This document shows, one piece after another, positions 15,500 to 23,437 of a stretch of 64,000 nt of DNA. Both the position numbers and the translations under genes were made by a program. The stretch covers positions 210,484-274,483 of the forward strand of contig NZ_LMEP01000023.1 in the NCBI RefSeq assembly GCF_001426405.1, written 5' to 3'. The notes below the pieces were generated by a model, which had not been told where the DNA came from, did not search any database, and saw only the letters and a program-made list of their open reading frames with translations. Source of the stretch: Streptomyces sp. Root1304. GTDB lineage: Bacteria; Actinomycetota; Actinomycetes; Streptomycetales; Streptomycetaceae. Numbering within the stretch: the first letter of the stretch is position 1; each line of letters starts with the position of its first letter.

Positions 15500-16224
15500 G
15501 CCGCCCCCTGGGCGGGAGAGGACTCCGCGCCCGCCGAATCCGTACGTGTGGACCCCGCGCTGTGCGAGGCGTTCGCGCTGTGCGAGGTGTCCGCGCTGTA
15601 CGAGGCGTTCGCGCCCGCCGTCTCGTCGAGTGCCGCGAACAGCAGGGCAGAGGACGTCGCCCCCGGGTCCTGGTGGCCCACCGACCGCTCGCCGAGGTAA
15701 CTGGCCCTGCCCTTGCGGGCCCTCAGGGGTACGGTCGCGAGGGCCCCCGCCTCGGCGGCCGTACGAGCGGCGCCGTACGAATCCCGCAGCCCCTCCACGG
15801 CCGGCACGAGGGCGTCCAGCATCGTCTTGTCGCCCACCTGGGCCCCGCCCAGCTGGGACACGGCCGCCACGCCGGCCCCGAGGGCCTCCGCCAGCTCGGC
15901 CCGGGTGATCCGCTCGCCGTCGCCCAGCGTCTTGCCCGCCCGGCGCAGCAGCGTGCCGTACAGCGGTCCCGACGCGCCGCCGACCGTGGAGATCAACTGC
16001 CGTCCGGCGGTGGTGAGCACCGCGCCCGGCGTCTCCGGCGGCTCCTTCGCGAGCGTGTCGGTCACGGCGGCGAACCCCCGTTTGAGGTTGGCGCCGTGGT
16101 CGGCGTCCCCGATGGCCGAGTCCAGCTCGGTGAGCCGGTCCGCCTCGCGGTCGACGGCCTCCGCCAGGCGGGCCAGCCAGCGGACCAGGAAGTCCGCGCC
16201 GAAGGTCTCCGTACCGTCGTCCAT
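15496..16224 (-). CDS. dhaL: Dihydroxyacetone kinase ADP-binding subunit with repeat-bearing tail
   Basis: A 242-residue subunit that holds ADP/ATP and phosphorylates dihydroxyacetone on DhaK. SAIGDADHGANLKRGF carries the Mg-binding Asp residues, and GGASGPLYGTLL and GDKTMLDALVPA are the other family motifs. The core ends with DPGATSSALLFAALDE near residue 203. Typical DhaL proteins stop there at about 210 residues. This one continues with a Ser/Ala/His-rich tail encoded partly by three 18-bp tandem repeats. ATG at 16224 is 53 bases after dhaK. Confidence 0.92.
   Translation of the reverse strand: MDDGTETFGADFLVRWLARLAEAVDREADRLTELDSAIGDADHGANLKRGFAAVTDTLAKEPPETPGAVLTTAGRQLISTVGGASGPLYGTLLRRAGKTLGDGERITRAELAEALGAGVAAVSQLGGAQVGDKTMLDALVPAVEGLRDSYGAARTAAEAGALATVPLRARKGRASYLGERSVGHQDPGATSSALLFAALDETAGANASYSADTSHSANASHSAGSTRTDSAGAESSPAQGAA
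15560..15613. repeat. Three 18-bp tandem repeats inside the dhaL tail
   Basis: Units at 15560-15577, 15578-15595 and 15596-15613 read CTGTGCGAGGCGTTCGCG with two or three changes. They preserve the dhaL frame and encode a hexapeptide of the type NASHSA/DTSHSA/NASYSA in the C-terminal tail. They look like recent in-frame slippage expansion. Confidence 0.85.
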
Positions 16225-16277
16225 CCGGTCCACCTCTCGTGTCTCTCCCGACTCTCCGGCCTGTTCCATGCCCCGGA

Positions 16278-17270
16278 TCACCGGCCCCAGCGCAGTGCGG
16301 GCGTCCGCACCGGCGCGTCCCAGAGCCGCAGCAGTTCCTCGTCCACCTCGCACAGGGTCACCGAGCAGCCGGCCATGTCCAGGGAGGTCACGTAGTTCCC
16401 GACCAGGGTCCGCGCCACCGGCACCCCGCGCTCGCCCAGCACCCGCTGCACCTCGGCGTTGTATCCGTACAGTTCGAGGAGCGGGGTCGCGCCCATCCCG
16501 TTCACCAGGGCGATCACCGGCCCGGACGGGCGCAGGTCCGAGAGGACGGCGTCGACGGCGAAGTCCGCGATCTCCCGCGAGGTCATCATCGGCCGCCGCT
16601 CGCGTCCGGGTTCGCCGTGGATGCCGACGCCGAGCTCCAGCTCGCCCTCCGGGAGGTCGAAGGTGGGGCTGCCCTTGGCCGGGGTGGTGCACGCGGCGAG
16701 CGCCACGCCGAAGGACCGGGAGCGCTCGTTCACCCGGCGCGCGATCGACTCCACCCGCTCCAGCGGCGCGCCCTCCTCGGCCGCCGCGCCCGCTATCTTC
16801 TCGATGAACAGGGTGGCGCCGGTCCCGCGGCGGCCCGCCGTGTAGAGGCTGTCCGTGACGGCGACGTCGTCGTCGACGAGGACCTTGGCGACCTGGATGC
16901 CCTCGTCCTCGGCGAGTTCCATGGCCATGTCGAAGTTGAGGACGTCCCCGGTGTAGTTCTTGACGACGAACAGCACCCCGGCGCCGCTGTCCACCGCCGC
17001 CGCGGCCCGCACCATCTGGTCGGGCACGGGGGAGGTGAAAATCTCTCCGGGGCACGCGGCGTCGAGCATCCCCGGCCCCACGAACCCGGCGTGGAGCGGC
17101 TCGTGCCCGGACCCTCCGCCGGACACCAGGGCGACCTTCCCCGCGACGGGCGCGTCCCGCCGCGTCACGACCCGCCGCTCCACGTCGACGGTGAGCTCGG
17201 GATGCGCGGCGGCCATTCCGCGCAGGGCATCGGCGACGACGGTCTCGGGGACGTTGATGAGCATGCGCAT
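16278..17270 (-). CDS. dhaK: Dihydroxyacetone kinase substrate-binding subunit
   Basis: A 330-residue subunit that binds dihydroxyacetone covalently. SGGGSGHEPLHAGFVGPGMLDAA is the N-terminal family signature. His218 in GVGIHGEPG falls at exactly the residue number of the hemiaminal-forming histidine of E. coli DhaK. The product, dihydroxyacetone phosphate, enters glycolysis. ATG at 17270 has GGAGG eight bases before it. It is the first gene of dhaK-L-M; the longer open frame to 17966 overlaps a divergent gene and is spurious. Confidence 0.94.
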   Translation of the reverse strand: MRMLINVPETVVADALRGMAAAHPELTVDVERRVVTRRDAPVAGKVALVSGGGSGHEPLHAGFVGPGMLDAACPGEIFTSPVPDQMVRAAAAVDSGAGVLFVVKNYTGDVLNFDMAMELAEDEGIQVAKVLVDDDVAVTDSLYTAGRRGTGATLFIEKIAGAAAEEGAPLERVESIARRVNERSRSFGVALAACTTPAKGSPTFDLPEGELELGVGIHGEPGRERRPMMTSREIADFAVDAVLSDLRPSGPVIALVNGMGATPLLELYGYNAEVQRVLGERGVPVARTLVGNYVTSLDMAGCSVTLCEVDEELLRLWDAPVRTPALRWGR

Positions 17271-17522
17271 CGGTACCTCCTGGTGAGGCTGACAAGGGGC
17301 CCCTGACCTGCCCTGGAGCAGCTCAGGTCCTTTCGCGGGACGTGGCGGGGTCCCGTAGGTGCGTGTCCGTGGAGACTCTAGTGAGGGGGCGCCGGTTTGG
17401 GGCGGTGGTCGCGAGCAAGTCGGCCGGAGTCCTGATGCGGCGGGCCGCAGGACGTACGAGCATCGGACGCACGACCACGACGATGCCCCTGCCCGCCCTT
17501 CGTCCCTCGTGGGGAGCCCGAG

Positions 17523-18194
17523 ATGGACCGCGCCGCACTCTTCGACGTCGACGGAACCCTCGTCGACTCCAACCCCCTCCATGTCGTCTCCTGGTGGGAG
17601 GCCCTGCGCCAGCACGGCCACCACGTGCCGACGCACGCCGTCCACCGGGCGATCGGCCTGCCCGCCGACAAGCTCCTCGGGCACCTCCTCGGCCCGTCCC
17701 GCGACCGCTCGCGGGACGACCGGCTCGGCGCCGCACACGACAGCCTCTACGGCACGTACCTCGAACGGCTCCGCGCCTTCGACGCGGCGGCGGAGCTGCT
17801 GCGGACCCTCGCGGGCGAGGGATGGAAGGTCGTCCTGGTCACCTCGGCCAAGGACCGCGAGCTGACGGCCCTGCGCGCGGCCGTCGACGCGGACGACGCG
17901 ATCACCGCCACCGCCACGGCCGACGACGTCGACGAGGGGAAGCCCGCGCCCGACCCGGTCGAGCACGCCCTGTCACTGGTGGGCGTGACCGCCGACCGGG
18001 CCGTGTTCGTCGGTGACAGCGTGTGGGACATGAAGGCCGCACGCCGCTCCGGTGTGGTCTGCGCCGGGCTGCTCTGCGGCGGCGTGCCGGGGGCCGATCT
18101 GCTCGACGCGGGCGCCGCGGCGGTCTACGAGGACGCGGGCGACCTCCTCGCCCGGCTCCCCGACAGCCCGTTCGCGACTGTCCCGGCCGCCTGA
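17523..18194 (+). CDS. HAD-superfamily hydrolase
   Basis: A 223-residue phosphatase-like protein. Motif I is LFDVDGTLVDSN with the nucleophile and acid Asp pair, motif II is VLVTSAK, motif III is the Lys in EGKPAPDP, and motif IV is VFVGDSVWDMKAA. An alpha-helical cap between motifs I and II (residues 15-85) makes it a subclass I HAD of the beta-phosphoglucomutase/phosphoglycolate phosphatase kind. Substrate unknown. It is divergent from dhaK; the 252-bp gap has no clear signal beyond an upstream GGGGAGCCCGAG ribosome site. Confidence 0.9.
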   Translation: MDRAALFDVDGTLVDSNPLHVVSWWEALRQHGHHVPTHAVHRAIGLPADKLLGHLLGPSRDRSRDDRLGAAHDSLYGTYLERLRAFDAAAELLRTLAGEGWKVVLVTSAKDRELTALRAAVDADDAITATATADDVDEGKPAPDPVEHALSLVGVTADRAVFVGDSVWDMKAARRSGVVCAGLLCGGVPGADLLDAGAAAVYEDAGDLLARLPDSPFATVPAA

Positions 18195-18318
18195 GCCGGA
18201 CCGTGCTCGGCGGCCGGGAGCGTACCGGTCCCGGGCCTGGAACCGGGGTTACGGGATGCCTGACCGGGTAGTCGCGCAGCCGGGCGGGTACGCCGTCGAC
18301 CGAGGGAGATGACCCGCG

Positions 18319-18885
18319 ATGGTGCACGACACGATCACCGTGTACGCCCCGCTGCGCGAGGTCTACGACCAGTGGACGCAGTTCGAGGAGTTCCCCCGCT
18401 TCATGCACGGCGTGGTGGAGGTGCGGCAGATCGACGACCGGCACGCCCACTGGCGGACGAGCATCGCGGGGGTGACCCGCGAGTTCGACACCGAGATCGT
18501 CGACCAGCTCCCCGACGAACGGATCTCCTGGCGCACCGTCGGCGGCGACGTGCGGCAGAAGGGCGTGGTGACCTTCCTGCGGCTGGACGACAGGAACACG
18601 GAGGTGACCCTGTCGATGGACTTCGCGCCGGAGGGCGCCGCCGAGAAGGCGGCTGCGGCCGTCGGCGTGGTCGAGAGCCGGGTCGCGGGCGATCTGCTCC
18701 GCTTCAAGGCCTTCGTCGAGGACCACGACGGGGCGACCGGCGGCTGGCGCGGACGACTGCGGCCCGCCGAGGCCTCGGACGCGCCGCGGGCCGGGGAACC
18801 CGGTACGGGAGAGGACGCCGCGGCCCCTACGGCACCGCCCGGCCCGCCGTCCCACCCCATGCCGGTGGACCCGGGGCACCTGTGA
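18319..18885 (+). CDS. SRPBCC (START/Bet v 1-like) family protein
   Basis: A 188-residue protein with a hydrophobic-ligand fold of the polyketide-cyclase/dehydrase type. The N-terminal ITVYAPLREVYDQWTQFEEFPRFMHGVVEVRQID and ERISWRTVGG strands are characteristic. In Streptomyces such proteins often lie near stress or membrane genes, and the specific role is unknown. The last 45 residues are Pro/Ala/Gly-rich and probably disordered. It converges on the ArsR regulator gene; the 43-bp gap plus the arsR end contains an imperfect inverted repeat (GTACGGGACG / CGTCCCGCGTAC, about 18903-18943) that may be a terminator. Confidence 0.85.
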   Translation: MVHDTITVYAPLREVYDQWTQFEEFPRFMHGVVEVRQIDDRHAHWRTSIAGVTREFDTEIVDQLPDERISWRTVGGDVRQKGVVTFLRLDDRNTEVTLSMDFAPEGAAEKAAAAVGVVESRVAGDLLRFKAFVEDHDGATGGWRGRLRPAEASDAPRAGEPGTGEDAAAPTAPPGPPSHPMPVDPGHL

Positions 18886-18928
18886 GCCCGTGAGGCCGGA
18901 CGTACGGGACGCGGTCCGCCGGTCCGGG

Positions 18929-19306
18929 CTACGTCCCGCGTACCCCGGCGGCCGGGTCCGTCACGCCCAGGCGGAGGTGTTCCACGTGGTGGAGCGCCTG
19001 GTCGAGCAGGCCGGCGACATGGTCGTCGTGCAGGGCGTAGACCACGGAGCGGCCCTGCCGGGTGCCGGTGACGAGGCCGAGGTTGCGCAGCAGACGGAGC
19101 TGGTGGGAACAGGCGGACTGCTCCATGCCGACGGCGTCCGCGAGTTCGGTCGCCGCGCAGGGCCCCTCGCGCAGCCGGGCCAGGATCAGCAGCCTCGACG
19201 GTGTGGAGAGGGCCTGGAGGGTGGTGGCGACCTGCTGCGCGTTCTCGGGGGTCAGGCGGGTGCGCGCGGTCGCGCCGTCGTCCGTGGTGTTCGCTCCGTG
19301 GCCCAT
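18929..19306 (-). CDS. ArsR/SmtB-family metal sensor, NmtR-like
   Basis: A 125-residue winged-helix repressor. The DNA-binding core is QALSTPSRLLILARLREGPCAATELADAVGMEQSACSHQLRLLRNLGLV. The C-terminal helix carries D-x-H-x10-H-x2-H (DDHVAGLLDQALHHVEH), which matches the alpha-5 metal site of NmtR (D91, H93, H104, H107) and so points to Ni2+/Co2+ or Zn2+ sensing. It is divergent from a P1B-4 ATPase gene with an inverted repeat between them, the arrangement of mycobacterial nmtR-ctpJ. The start at 19306 has AGGATGG upstream; ATG at 19315 is an alternative adding three residues. Confidence 0.88.
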   Translation of the reverse strand: MGHGANTTDDGATARTRLTPENAQQVATTLQALSTPSRLLILARLREGPCAATELADAVGMEQSACSHQLRLLRNLGLVTGTRQGRSVVYALHDDHVAGLLDQALHHVEHLRLGVTDPAAGVRGT

Positions 19307-19325
19307 GGGCGCCATCCTACGGAAA

Positions 19326-19347
19326 TGAACACATGAATGGATGTTCA
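19326..19347. promoter_or_regulatory. ArsR-type operator between regulator and metal ATPase
   Basis: TGAACA (19326-19331) and TGTTCA (19342-19347) form an inverted repeat with a 10-base spacer, unusually AT-rich for this genome. It lies 20 bases before the ArsR start and 79 bases before the ATPase start, where one bound dimer could control both promoters, as SmtB/NmtR-type sites do. Confidence 0.65.
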
Positions 19348-19425
19348 AGTATTCCTGTACGGTGGGACGGTACGGCCCTCCGTGGGTGAGCGCGTACGCC
19401 CCTCCCCTGAAGGACTCCTCCCGCC

Positions 19426-21393
19426 ATGGTCTCCACCCTGACCCAGCCCGCCCGGCCCTCCGCCGGGACCGCGGCGCCGCGCCGCCGCACCCGCGTCCTC
19501 GCGCTGCCGGAGGCACGCTGGGCGCTGGCCGCCCTGCTCCTCTTCCTCGCCGCCCTCCCCCTGCACCTCCTCGGCGCGCCCGCGTGGACCTGGGGACCCC
19601 TGTACGCGGCGACCTACCTCGCGGGCGGCTGGGAACCCGCGAGGGAGGGGCTGAAGGCGCTCAGGGACAGGACCCTGGACGTCGACCTGCTGATGGTCGT
19701 CGCCGCCCTCGGCGCCGCCGCCATCGGGCAGGTCCTCGACGGGGCCCTCCTCATCGTCATCTTCGCGACCTCCGGCGCTCTCGAAGCGGTGGCCACCGCC
19801 CGTACCGCCGACTCGGTGCGCGGACTGCTCGACCTCGCCCCGACCACCGCGACCCGCCTCCTCCGCGACGGCACCGAGGAGACCGTGGCGACCGGGGAGC
19901 TCCTCGTCGGGGACACGGTCGTCATCCGCCCCGGCGAGCGGGTCGGCGCGGACGGCCGCGTCCTGACGGGCGCGAGCGAGGTGGACCAGGCCACCATCAC
20001 CGGCGAGCCCCTGCCGGTGCTCAAGGAAACCGGCGACGAGGTCTTCGCCGGCACCCTCAACGGCACCGGCGCACTGTGCGTCCGGGTCGAGCGGGACGCC
20101 TCGGACTCGGTGATCGCCCGCATCGTCCGCATGGTGGAGGAGGCCTCCGCGACCAAGGCCCCCACCCAGCTGTTCATCGAGAAGGTCGAGCAGCGGTACT
20201 CGCTCGGCATGGTCGCCGCCACCCTGGCCGTCTTCCTCGTCCCGCTCGCCCTCGGCTCCGACCTGACCGCCGCACTGCTCCGGGCGATGACCTTCATGAT
20301 CGTCGCCTCGCCGTGCGCGGTCGTCCTCGCCACCATGCCCCCGCTGCTCTCCGCCCTCGCGAACGCGGGCCGCCACGGCGTCCTGGTCAAGTCCGCCGTG
20401 GTGATGGAGCGCCTCGGCCAGGTCGACGCGGTGGCCCTGGACAAGACGGGAACCCTGACCGAGGGCACCCCACGCGTCACCACCGTCCGCCCCCTGACGG
20501 ACTCCGGCCCCGGCGAGGACGCGATCCTCGCCCTCGCCGCCGCGGCCGAGCACCCCAGCGAGCACCCGCTGGCCCGCGCGGTCGTCGTCGCCGCCGAGGC
20601 CCGGGGCCACCGGCCCGCGCCCGTCGAGGACTTCCGCTCCACCCCCGGCACCGGAGTGACCGCCACCCTGGCGGGCGACACCCTCGCGGTCGGCGCGCCC
20701 GCCCGGCTCCTGGCCGGGGCCGAGGGCCCGCTCGCCGCCCGCGCCGCCGCCGTGTCGGGCGAACTGGAGGCCGAAGGGCAGACCGCCGTGCTCGTCGTCG
20801 TGAACGGGGTCCCGGCCGGTGTCCTCGGCATCGCCGACCGGCTGCGCCCGGACGCCGCCGCCACCGTGGCGGCCCTGACCGCGCTCACCGGCACCCCGCC
20901 CGCGCTGCTCACCGGCGACAACCCGCGCGCCGCCGCCCGGCTGGCCGCCGACATCGGCATCACGGACGTGCGCGCGGGACTCCTGCCGCAGGACAAGGTC
21001 GCCGCCGTCCGGGAACGGGAGCGGGCGGGCCGCAGGGTCATGGTGGTCGGGGACGGCGTCAACGACGCCCCCGCCCTCGCCGCGGCGCACACCGGCGTCG
21101 CCATGGGCCGCGCGGGCTCGGACCTCGCCCTGGAGACCGCCGACGTGGTGATCGTCCGCGACGAACTCGCCACCGTCCCGACGGTCGTCGCCCTCTCCCG
21201 TACCGCCCGGCGCCTGGTCGTGCAGAACCTCGTCATCGCGGGCACGGTCATCACAGGACTGGTCGTCTGGGACCTCGCGGGCACCCTGCCGCTGCCCCTC
21301 GGCGTCCTCGGCCACGAGGGCTCCACCGTCCTCGTCGGCCTCAACGGACTGCGCCTGCTGCGCGAAGCGGCCTGGCGGCGCGCCACCGCCTGA
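19426..21393 (+). CDS. P1B-4-type heavy-metal-exporting ATPase (Co2+/Ni2+/Zn2+)
   Basis: A 655-residue membrane pump. The transmembrane metal-site motif is SPC (residues 295-297), the phosphorylation motif DKTGT is at 339-343, TGDNPRAA and GDGVNDAPAL mark the ATP-binding and hinge regions, and HEGST (from residue 630) followed by LNGLRLL lies in the last helix. SPC plus HEGS/T and the lack of an N-terminal metal-binding domain define subgroup P1B-4, whose members (CtpD, CtpJ, CoaT) export Co2+ and sometimes Ni2+ or Zn2+. Copper pumps have CPC instead. It is divergent from an NmtR-like sensor and followed by short tandem repeats. Confidence 0.92.
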   Translation: MVSTLTQPARPSAGTAAPRRRTRVLALPEARWALAALLLFLAALPLHLLGAPAWTWGPLYAATYLAGGWEPAREGLKALRDRTLDVDLLMVVAALGAAAIGQVLDGALLIVIFATSGALEAVATARTADSVRGLLDLAPTTATRLLRDGTEETVATGELLVGDTVVIRPGERVGADGRVLTGASEVDQATITGEPLPVLKETGDEVFAGTLNGTGALCVRVERDASDSVIARIVRMVEEASATKAPTQLFIEKVEQRYSLGMVAATLAVFLVPLALGSDLTAALLRAMTFMIVASPCAVVLATMPPLLSALANAGRHGVLVKSAVVMERLGQVDAVALDKTGTLTEGTPRVTTVRPLTDSGPGEDAILALAAAAEHPSEHPLARAVVVAAEARGHRPAPVEDFRSTPGTGVTATLAGDTLAVGAPARLLAGAEGPLAARAAAVSGELEAEGQTAVLVVVNGVPAGVLGIADRLRPDAAATVAALTALTGTPPALLTGDNPRAAARLAADIGITDVRAGLLPQDKVAAVRERERAGRRVMVVGDGVNDAPALAAAHTGVAMGRAGSDLALETADVVIVRDELATVPTVVALSRTARRLVVQNLVIAGTVITGLVVWDLAGTLPLPLGVLGHEGSTVLVGLNGLRLLREAAWRRATA

Positions 21394-21408
21394 CGCGTAC
21401 GACGCCCC

Positions 21409-21440
21409 GGGCAGCCGGGCAGCCGGGCAGCCGGGCAGCC
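21409..21440. repeat. Four 8-bp tandem repeats after the metal ATPase
   Basis: Four perfect head-to-tail copies of GGGCAGCC, followed by degenerate GGAAAGC units to about 21465, lie in the gap between the ATPase stop and the convergent DJ-1 gene. No stable stem is formed; this looks like a slippage-prone simple repeat. Confidence 0.8.
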
Positions 21441-21499
21441 GGAAAGCAGGGAAGCCGGAAAGCCGGGGCGGGCGCGTGCGCGGGCGGGGGCCCGGGGTG

Positions 21500-22198
21500 T
21501 CAGTCGCCGAGGGCCTTGAGGACCGCGGCCGCGAGCGGGGCGGCCGACGCGGGGTTCTGGCCGGTGACGAGATTGCGGTCGACGACCACGTTCGGCACCC
21601 ACGGCTCGCCCACGCCGACGTCCAGGCCCGCTTCGACGAGGCGACTCTCCAGGAGCCACTTCGCCCTGTCGGCGAAGCCGGCCTGCGTCTCCTCGGCGTT
21701 GCTGAACGCGGTCACCCGGTACCCCGCGAAGACGTTCTTGCCGTCCTCGTCCGTGGCGGCGAGGAACGCGGCCGGGCCGTGGCAGACGACGGCCAGCGGC
21801 CTGCCGGACGCCAGGGCCCCGGCCAGCAGCCTGCCGGAGGCCGCGTCGACGGCGAGGTCCTCCATCGGGCCGTGCCCGCCCGGATAGAAGACGGCGGCGT
21901 AGTCGTCCGGGCGTACGTCCTCCAGAGCGATCGGGTGCCGGAGTTCGTCCATCGAGGCGAGGACGGCCGCGACCCTGTCCGAGCCCTCCTGCCCGCCGTT
22001 GAACTCGGGCGCGAGGCTGCCCCGGTCGAGGGTGGGCACGACACCGCCGGGGGTGGCGACGACGACCTCGTACCCGGCGCCGGTGAACGCCTCGTACGGC
22101 GCCGCGGCCTCCTCGCCCCAGAAACCGGTCGGGTGCTTCGTCCCGTCGGCGAGCGTCCACGCGTCGGCGCCGGTCATCACGAACAGGATCTTGGGCAT
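21500..22198 (-). CDS. DJ-1/PfpI superfamily protein (Hsp31/glyoxalase III-like)
   Basis: A 232-residue protein. MPKILFVMTGAD opens the fold, FYPGGHGPMEDLA is the substrate-loop motif and AVVCHGPAA is the nucleophile elbow with the catalytic Cys and following His. Length and the early TKHPTGFWGEEAAAPYEAF segment match the Hsp31-type (ThiJ/PfpI) branch, whose members hydrate methylglyoxal or deglycate proteins. Methylglyoxal arises from dihydroxyacetone phosphate, so a link to the nearby Dha operon is possible but only an inference. It converges on the metal ATPase. Confidence 0.87.
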   Translation of the reverse strand: MPKILFVMTGADAWTLADGTKHPTGFWGEEAAAPYEAFTGAGYEVVVATPGGVVPTLDRGSLAPEFNGGQEGSDRVAAVLASMDELRHPIALEDVRPDDYAAVFYPGGHGPMEDLAVDAASGRLLAGALASGRPLAVVCHGPAAFLAATDEDGKNVFAGYRVTAFSNAEETQAGFADRAKWLLESRLVEAGLDVGVGEPWVPNVVVDRNLVTGQNPASAAPLAAAVLKALGD

Positions 22199-22393
22199 GG
22201 GGGTACTCCCGGGGGTGCGGGCCGGGGACCGGCCCGAGGGGGGCGGCCGGAAACCCCGTTCCGGGGCTCCGGGGTGGCACGCCCTCGAACGTAACCCTGT
22301 CCCGAAGCCCCCACCAGCGCTGGTCCGCCTCCCCGGCGCGGGCGTTCCGGTGGGTCCGCCCGGCCGACTCCACTCGCCCGGCCTGCGGAAAGC

Positions 22394-23368
22394 TCAGATG
22401 CCGGCGGTCTCCGCCGCCGTCGGGACGGTGCCCCGGAAGGTACGCCGATAGGCGAGCGGAGTGACCCCGATGGCGGCGTGCAGATGCTCACGCAACGAGG
22501 TCCCGGTGGCGAAACCGACCTCCCCGGCGATCTCGTCGACAGCCAGATCGGTGGTTTCGAGAAGCTGCCGGGCCCGGGACACCCGCTGCTGGATCAGCCA
22601 CCGCCCCGGGCTCATGCCGACCTCCTCCTGGAAGCGGCGCGCGAAGGTCCGCAGGCTCATCCGGGCGTGCCCGGCCAGCTCGCTCAGGGGGAGCGCCTCC
22701 CGCAGGTTCTCCAGCGCCCACTGCCGGGTCGCCGAGGTCCCGCTCGCCGTGCTCACCGGCACCGGCCGTTCGATGTACTGGGCCTGGCCGCCGTCCCGCC
22801 ACGGCGGAGCGACGCACACCCGGGCCACCTGGTTCGCGAGGGCGGCGCCGTGGTCCTTGCGGACGAGATGCAGGCAGACGTCCACCCCGGAGGCCGCGCC
22901 CGCCGAGGTGAGCACGTCGCCGTCGTCGACGAACAGCACATCCGGGTCGAGCTCCACCTGCGGGAACCACGAGCGGAAGGTGTCCACGAGCCCCCAGTGC
23001 GTCGTGGCCGGCCGCCCGTCGAGGAGCCCGGCGGCGGCGAGCACGAAGGCGCCGGTGCAGATGGACACCAAGCGTGCCCCCGGCCGTACGCACGCCAGCG
23101 CCTCCGCCGTACCCGGAGGCAGGTCACGGGGGAGGAGCGAGGTGTCGAAGGGCGGAAGGATCACGGTGTCGGCGGTGCGCAGCGCCTCGGGACCGTGCTC
23201 GACCGTCACCGAGAAATCGGCGTTCGTACGGACCGGCAGCCCGTCCACCGAGCAGGTGACGACCTCGTACCGCCCGCGAAGCATCCCGAACACCCGGCTC
23301 GGGATGCCCAGTTCGAACGGGTACACCCCGTCCAGCGCGAGGACGACGACCCGATGCGGAGTTCCCAT
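22394..23368 (-). CDS. GlxA-family AraC-type transcriptional regulator
   Basis: A 324-residue regulator with two parts. Residues 1-190 form a DJ-1/PfpI-like sensory domain (HRVVVLALDGVYPFELGIPSRVFG, RLVSICTGAFVLAAAGLLDG, HWGLVDTF). Residues 210-315 form an AraC DNA-binding domain with two helix-turn-helix units (ELAGHARMSLRTFARRFQEEVGMSP and IAGEVGFATGTSLREHL). It is divergent from an NADP-dependent quinone-reductase-like enzyme, its likely target. ATG at 23368 is preferred because the start at 23398 would fall inside the operator-like repeat. Confidence 0.9.
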   Translation of the reverse strand: MGTPHRVVVLALDGVYPFELGIPSRVFGMLRGRYEVVTCSVDGLPVRTNADFSVTVEHGPEALRTADTVILPPFDTSLLPRDLPPGTAEALACVRPGARLVSICTGAFVLAAAGLLDGRPATTHWGLVDTFRSWFPQVELDPDVLFVDDGDVLTSAGAASGVDVCLHLVRKDHGAALANQVARVCVAPPWRDGGQAQYIERPVPVSTASGTSATRQWALENLREALPLSELAGHARMSLRTFARRFQEEVGMSPGRWLIQQRVSRARQLLETTDLAVDEIAGEVGFATGTSLREHLHAAIGVTPLAYRRTFRGTVPTAAETAGI

Positions 23369-23387
23369 GGCACGATCCCGTCGAAAG

Positions 23388-23403
23388 ATGGCAATCATGC
23401 CAT
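23388..23403. promoter_or_regulatory. Inverted repeat between GlxA regulator and oxidoreductase
   Basis: ATGGCA (23388-23393) and TGCCAT (23398-23403) form a perfect inverted repeat with a four-base spacer in the 69-bp divergent intergenic region, 20 bp from the regulator start and 34 bp from the oxidoreductase start. It is a good candidate operator for the AraC-type regulator. Confidence 0.6.
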
Positions 23404-23437
23404 GGTACGCGTCCGGGCCGACGGCGACGCTTGACCC

